Source of the DNA: JASMTM01 sp046483075 | GTDB taxonomy: Bacteria; Thermotogota; Thermotogae; Petrotogales; Kosmotogaceae | NCBI GenBank assembly: GCA_046483075.1 | Contig: JAWODV010000036.1 | Span: 1-23,736, forward strand | Length of the DNA stretch: 23,736 bases | Reading direction: 5' to 3' | Translations under genes and position numbers: made by a program | Shown here: in pieces, positions 21,249 through 23,736 of the stretch | How positions within the stretch are numbered: the first letter of the stretch is position 1 | Layout of the letters: each line of letters begins with the position of its first letter | Notes under the pieces: model-generated | The model's database searches: none | What the model was told of the DNA's origin: nothing | Seen by the model: only the letters and a program-made list of their open reading frames with translations

Positions 21249-22092
21249 ACAGAATTCATTACCAAGAAAAAGTTCATGGAAAACAACAAGAAAGGTATTG
21301 ATTTATTTACTTCTAACTTTGGCAGCATTTTTTTATTTATTTCCAATTTATACAGCTGTGAATACTTCATTGAAAAATAATCAGGAACTTGCTTATGGTC
21401 CTGTAAATATTGTTAATGATCCTGAATTTAGTAATTATAAGGAAGCATTTTTGAAAATTGATAGACCGATGTTAAATAGCTTTGTAATAACACTTTTTGC
21501 GACAGTAATTTCATCCTGTCTCGGAGCATGGTGTGGATTTGGATTTTCGAAACTAAAATTCAAAGGGAGCTCCTTAATATTCTTGGTTGTGGTTCTGGGA
21601 TTCTACATAGCACCCCAATCTATTCTTATCCCCTTGCTGAGGTTTATTGGTTCCATAGGTTTGTACAATACATACTGGGGTTTGATTATAACCCATACAG
21701 CTTACGGTATGCCAATAACAACATTACTTTTTAGAAATTATTTTGAGACACTACCGAATGAAATGATAGAGAGTGCCAGAATAGATGGTTGCAATTATTT
21801 TGGTACGTTCTTTAGAATAGCTTTACCGTTGTCACTGCCAGGATTTGCAGTCGTAGCAATTTTTCAGTTCACAAATATCTGGAATGAATTTCTCTATGGT
21901 TTATTGCTTACTCAGGGCACAAAATCACAACCTTTGACTGTTGCTATTGCAAATCTAAAAGGTACTACAGTGGCTTCATGGAACATCCAGATGGCAGGAG
22001 TAATAGTTTCAGTTTTGCCGGTACTACTTGCTTACATATTTTTCCTCAGATTAATAGTCAAAGGTCTATTAATGGGTTCAGTTAAAGGTTAA
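21241..22092 (+). CDS. Sugar ABC transporter permease (MalG/UgpE-type)
   Basis: 283 residues from ATG at 21241, with AGGAG 8 bases upstream; an in-frame GTG at 21235 is too close to that site. Six membrane segments. The subunit-specific pattern A-F-F-Y-L-F-P-I-Y-T-A-V-N-T-S-L-K (29-45) and the EAA loop L-P-N-E-M-I-E-S-A-R-I-D-G-C-N-Y-F-G-T-F-F-R-I-A-L-P (171-196) identify the MalG-like partner. Q-P-L-T-V-A-I-A-N-L and the C-terminal G-L-L-M-G-S-V-K-G are typical. It forms the membrane channel with the preceding permease. Confidence 0.92.
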   Translation: MNKQNSLPRKSSWKTTRKVLIYLLLTLAAFFYLFPIYTAVNTSLKNNQELAYGPVNIVNDPEFSNYKEAFLKIDRPMLNSFVITLFATVISSCLGAWCGFGFSKLKFKGSSLIFLVVVLGFYIAPQSILIPLLRFIGSIGLYNTYWGLIITHTAYGMPITTLLFRNYFETLPNEMIESARIDGCNYFGTFFRIALPLSLPGFAVVAIFQFTNIWNEFLYGLLLTQGTKSQPLTVAIANLKGTTVASWNIQMAGVIVSVLPVLLAYIFFLRLIVKGLLMGSVKG

Positions 22093-22127
22093 TAGTAAAG
22101 TTATTTTAATACATGGAGGTGTATTTT

Positions 22128-22871
22128 ATGGCCAAAAGAGTCTTATTGCTTGGAGAAACCTGGACTGTGACGAAATTTCATACAAAAGGTTTTGATGTCG
22201 TACCTCTTGGAGGTTTTGAAGATTTTTCTGTGTATTTTAAAGAGTCAATGAAGGCATATGAAGACATTGAAATTACACATTTACCAAACCACTTAGTATT
22301 GAGTAAATTTCCTAAGAGTATTGAAGAACTATCAAAATTTGACGTTGTAATAATCAGTGATTGTGGAAGGAATACGTTAACTATGTACCCTGATATGTTT
22401 ACCATGCCAATGGGTCCAAACAAAGTTGAAATGATAGCTGAGTATGTCAGAAAAGGTGGCTCATTAATAATGGTTGGTGGATGGGTAGATTTCCAGGGTT
22501 TTCAGGGGAAAGGCAACTACCATGGCAGCGCAATAGAAGAGGTCCTACCTGTAAACATAATGGATAGAGATGATAGAGTAGAAAAAACTGAAGGAGCAGA
22601 TGTCAAAGTATTAAAATCTGACCACCCAATTTTAGAGGGGATAGATAACAAATGGCCCAGATTTTTGGGCTATCAAAATGTAGATCCAAAAGAAAACTCG
22701 GAAGTACTCGCCACAATATCTGGTGACCCCTTCATCATTGTTGGAAAAAGTGACAAAGGAAAGTCACTGGCTTTTATGTCAGACTTAGCACCTCATTGGG
22801 GTATAGACTTCGTGAAGTGGGAATATTATGGAAAGTTTTGGTATCAGGCTATCAAATGGCTAACAGAGTAA
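22128..22871 (+). CDS. Glutamine-amidotransferase-like protein (PF07090 type), sugar-operon associated
   Basis: 247 residues from ATG at 22128 (GGAGGT 7 bases upstream; the ATG at 22113 lies inside that site). A class I amidotransferase-like alpha/beta fold is suggested: K-R-V-L-L-L-G-E-T-W-T, F-D-V-V-I-I-S-D-C-G-R-N-T-L (71-84), V-R-K-G-G-S-L-I-M-V-G-G-W (107-119), V-L-K-S-D-H-P-I-L-E-G-I (161-172), and L-A-F-M-S-D-L-A-P-H-W-G (214-225). It fits the putative glutamine amidotransferase family PF07090, usually found near sugar catabolism genes and without a proven reaction. Cys79 lies where a nucleophile would be, but the classic G-x-C-x-G elbow is absent, so amidotransferase activity is doubtful. 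Last gene of the operon. Confidence 0.72.
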   Translation: MAKRVLLLGETWTVTKFHTKGFDVVPLGGFEDFSVYFKESMKAYEDIEITHLPNHLVLSKFPKSIEELSKFDVVIISDCGRNTLTMYPDMFTMPMGPNKVEMIAEYVRKGGSLIMVGGWVDFQGFQGKGNYHGSAIEEVLPVNIMDRDDRVEKTEGADVKVLKSDHPILEGIDNKWPRFLGYQNVDPKENSEVLATISGDPFIIVGKSDKGKSLAFMSDLAPHWGIDFVKWEYYGKFWYQAIKWLTE

Positions 22872-22877
22872 ATTAAC

Positions 22878-22908
22878 AAAAAGGGGACATATAAATGCCC
22901 CCTTTTTT
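22878..22908 (+). terminator. Intrinsic terminator of the sugar operon
   Basis: AAAAAGGGG and CCCCC-TTTTTT pair across an 11-base loop, ending in six T residues, 6 bases after the last stop codon. It can also serve the convergent methyltransferase gene on the other strand (AAAAAAGGGGG side). Confidence 0.85.
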
Positions 22909-22936
22909 ATCTATAATACTAAAACACAAATGGTAT

Positions 22937-22951
22937 CTGACGCCACGTCAG
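22937..22951. repeat. Short perfect palindrome between convergent genes
   Basis: CTGACG-CCA-CGTCAG, 6-bp G+C-rich arms, 6 bases beyond the methyltransferase stop codon. No T run on either side. It may be an mRNA 3'-end hairpin or a mobile-element scar. Confidence 0.4.
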
Positions 22952-22957
22952 CCTGGA

Positions 22958-23482
22958 TTATTCTATATATTCATTGCCGAAGATAGTTCTTAAATATTTT
23001 TCTTCAACCAGAAGTCTGTACAATACACTAATGGTTGGTAAAATGAAGGCCATTAAAGAGCTTAAAGCATAATTAAAAGCGATAGCCAATCCCATGAAAC
23101 CGATAATTTCAGCTGCATAAGCAGGATGTCTTATTACACGGAACAATTTTGTTGTTTGAAGATTTTGATCTGGCAAAGAACCAATATCTATATTAAAAGC
23201 TGGACCGAGCTGTTTTACCACCATTATGCGAATGACAACTGCAAAAATCATAAGTATTATTCCGATATATCTTGTAGTGGTGAATGGTTCCATGAAAAAT
23301 AACTTCGATTTACCATCAATGGCTACAGCACCAAACATACCTGTGAGAATAAAAACAAGCATAATATATTTTGACCTTTTTTCTTGATAATTTTTGCTGA
23401 ATTTCCTGTTGTGAATGAAAAAAAGATAGATGTCATAACCAACCCATACAAAGAGGGTTATAAAGAATATAATCTGCCCCAT
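22958..23482 (-). CDS. ICMT/PEMT-type membrane methyltransferase, slightly short C-terminus
   Basis: 174 residues with five hydrophobic segments. The C-terminal SAM-binding pattern of isoprenylcysteine carboxyl methyltransferase-like bacterial proteins is present: L-F-R-V-I-R-H-P-A-Y-A-A-E-I-I-G (113-128), then R-L-L-V-E-E-K-Y-L-R-T-I-F-G-N-E-Y (156-172). These enzymes methylate lipids or small hydrophobic acceptors in the membrane; the bacterial substrates are mostly unknown. Relatives usually continue about 10-15 residues past G-x-E-Y (Y-x-x-R-T-x-R-L-I-P); here the frame stops at E-Y-I-E, so the end may have been trimmed. GGTGAT precedes ATG. Confidence 0.78.
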   Translation of the reverse strand: MGQIIFFITLFVWVGYDIYLFFIHNRKFSKNYQEKRSKYIMLVFILTGMFGAVAIDGKSKLFFMEPFTTTRYIGIILMIFAVVIRIMVVKQLGPAFNIDIGSLPDQNLQTTKLFRVIRHPAYAAEIIGFMGLAIAFNYALSSLMAFILPTISVLYRLLVEEKYLRTIFGNEYIE

Positions 23483-23604
23483 AAATCACCATTTCAATGT
23501 TTCCCTAATTCTGCATGAAGCTTCAATATCTTATAAACAAGCTAAAAAAATATTGGTTGTTTGATAATTAAGTAATCATTCCCCTATGTAACTACGACTT
23601 TTTC

Positions 23605-23736
23605 CTAAAGAAGAAAAAATAACACCACTCCAACAGTTATTACTCCTATGATTCCAAGAGCGTATTTTTCCCATGTAGCTATCCCTTCGAGTTCATGAAA
23701 TCCTCTGATATCCTGTATTAGTTTTGGGAGACTGAT
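23605..23736 (-). CDS. C-terminal end of an unidentified membrane protein (partial)
   Basis: On the minus strand an open frame enters from the right edge and ends at TAG (forward 23605-23607). The visible 43 residues read ISLPKLIQDIRGFHELEGI, then ATWEKYALGIIGVITVGVVL, then FFLL: an amphipathic stretch followed by one C-terminal membrane helix. No family is recognised. It lies 122 bases upstream of the methyltransferase on the same strand, so the two may be co-transcribed. Confidence 0.5.
   Translation of the reverse strand: MSLPKLIQDIRGFHELEGIATWEKYALGIIGVITVGVVLFFLL

Overview
The window is AT-rich (about 35% G+C by eye) bacterial DNA with strong AGGAGG-type ribosome sites, several TTG and GTG starts, and small operons separated by repeat-bearing spacers. 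Gene content (ROK-controlled sugar ABC importer without its own ATPase, zinc dehydrogenase with FGGY kinase, acr3 arsenic operon, OFA transporter, CapA lipoprotein) fits an anaerobic fermenter. A low-G+C Thermotogota (Kosmotoga/Mesotoga/Petrotoga-like) is my best guess, but this is inference without a search and a Firmicute is not excluded. No rRNA, tRNA or CRISPR array was seen.

Layout. 1-890: a leftward DGC-domain gene plus an ArsR regulator gene behind a promoter carrying a palindromic operator. The regulator ORF runs into about 190 bases of G+C-richer DNA that encodes, on the other strand, the tail of a YihY/BrkB-like membrane protein; this is a fusion junction or an assembly chimera. 893-1366: non-coding mosaic repeat. 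1480-6380: FMN-binding membrane protein, then rightward zinc dehydrogenase, FGGY kinase, alpha/beta hydrolase and CPBP protease. 6558-7784: a leftward protein joining a PadR-like winged helix, a six-helix cation-diffusion-facilitator-like membrane domain and a second winged helix. 8367-9590: OFA-type MFS transporter. 9660-10385: REP-associated tyrosine transposase (RAYT) with a C-terminal AT-hook. 10620-11285: second mosaic repeat tract. 11339-13527: DUF523-DUF1722 (YbgA/TudS-like) protein and a CapA-type lipoprotein, convergent.

13673-16427 is an arsenic operon: promoter with a perfect 12-4-12 palindrome, then acr3 - arsR - ArsF-like thiol protein - ArsG-like permease. A fragment of a sugar-phosphate isomerase gene and a leftward esterase follow. 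17845-22908 is a carbohydrate uptake operon: ROK repressor, solute-binding protein bracketed by two intercistronic hairpins, two permeases and a glutamine-amidotransferase-like protein, closed by a clear intrinsic terminator. An ICMT-type methyltransferase and the end of an unidentified membrane protein close the window.

The most interesting signals are (1) five dispersed, same-orientation copies of a short hairpin with core GGGTCTGTCCC, two of them immediately upstream of the RAYT gene, which suggests a RAYT/REP system; (2) the three-part winged-helix/CDF/winged-helix fusion; (3) two mosaic non-coding repeat tracts built from shared modules in different order and orientation; and (4) two separate ArsR-type loci, each with a visible palindromic operator.
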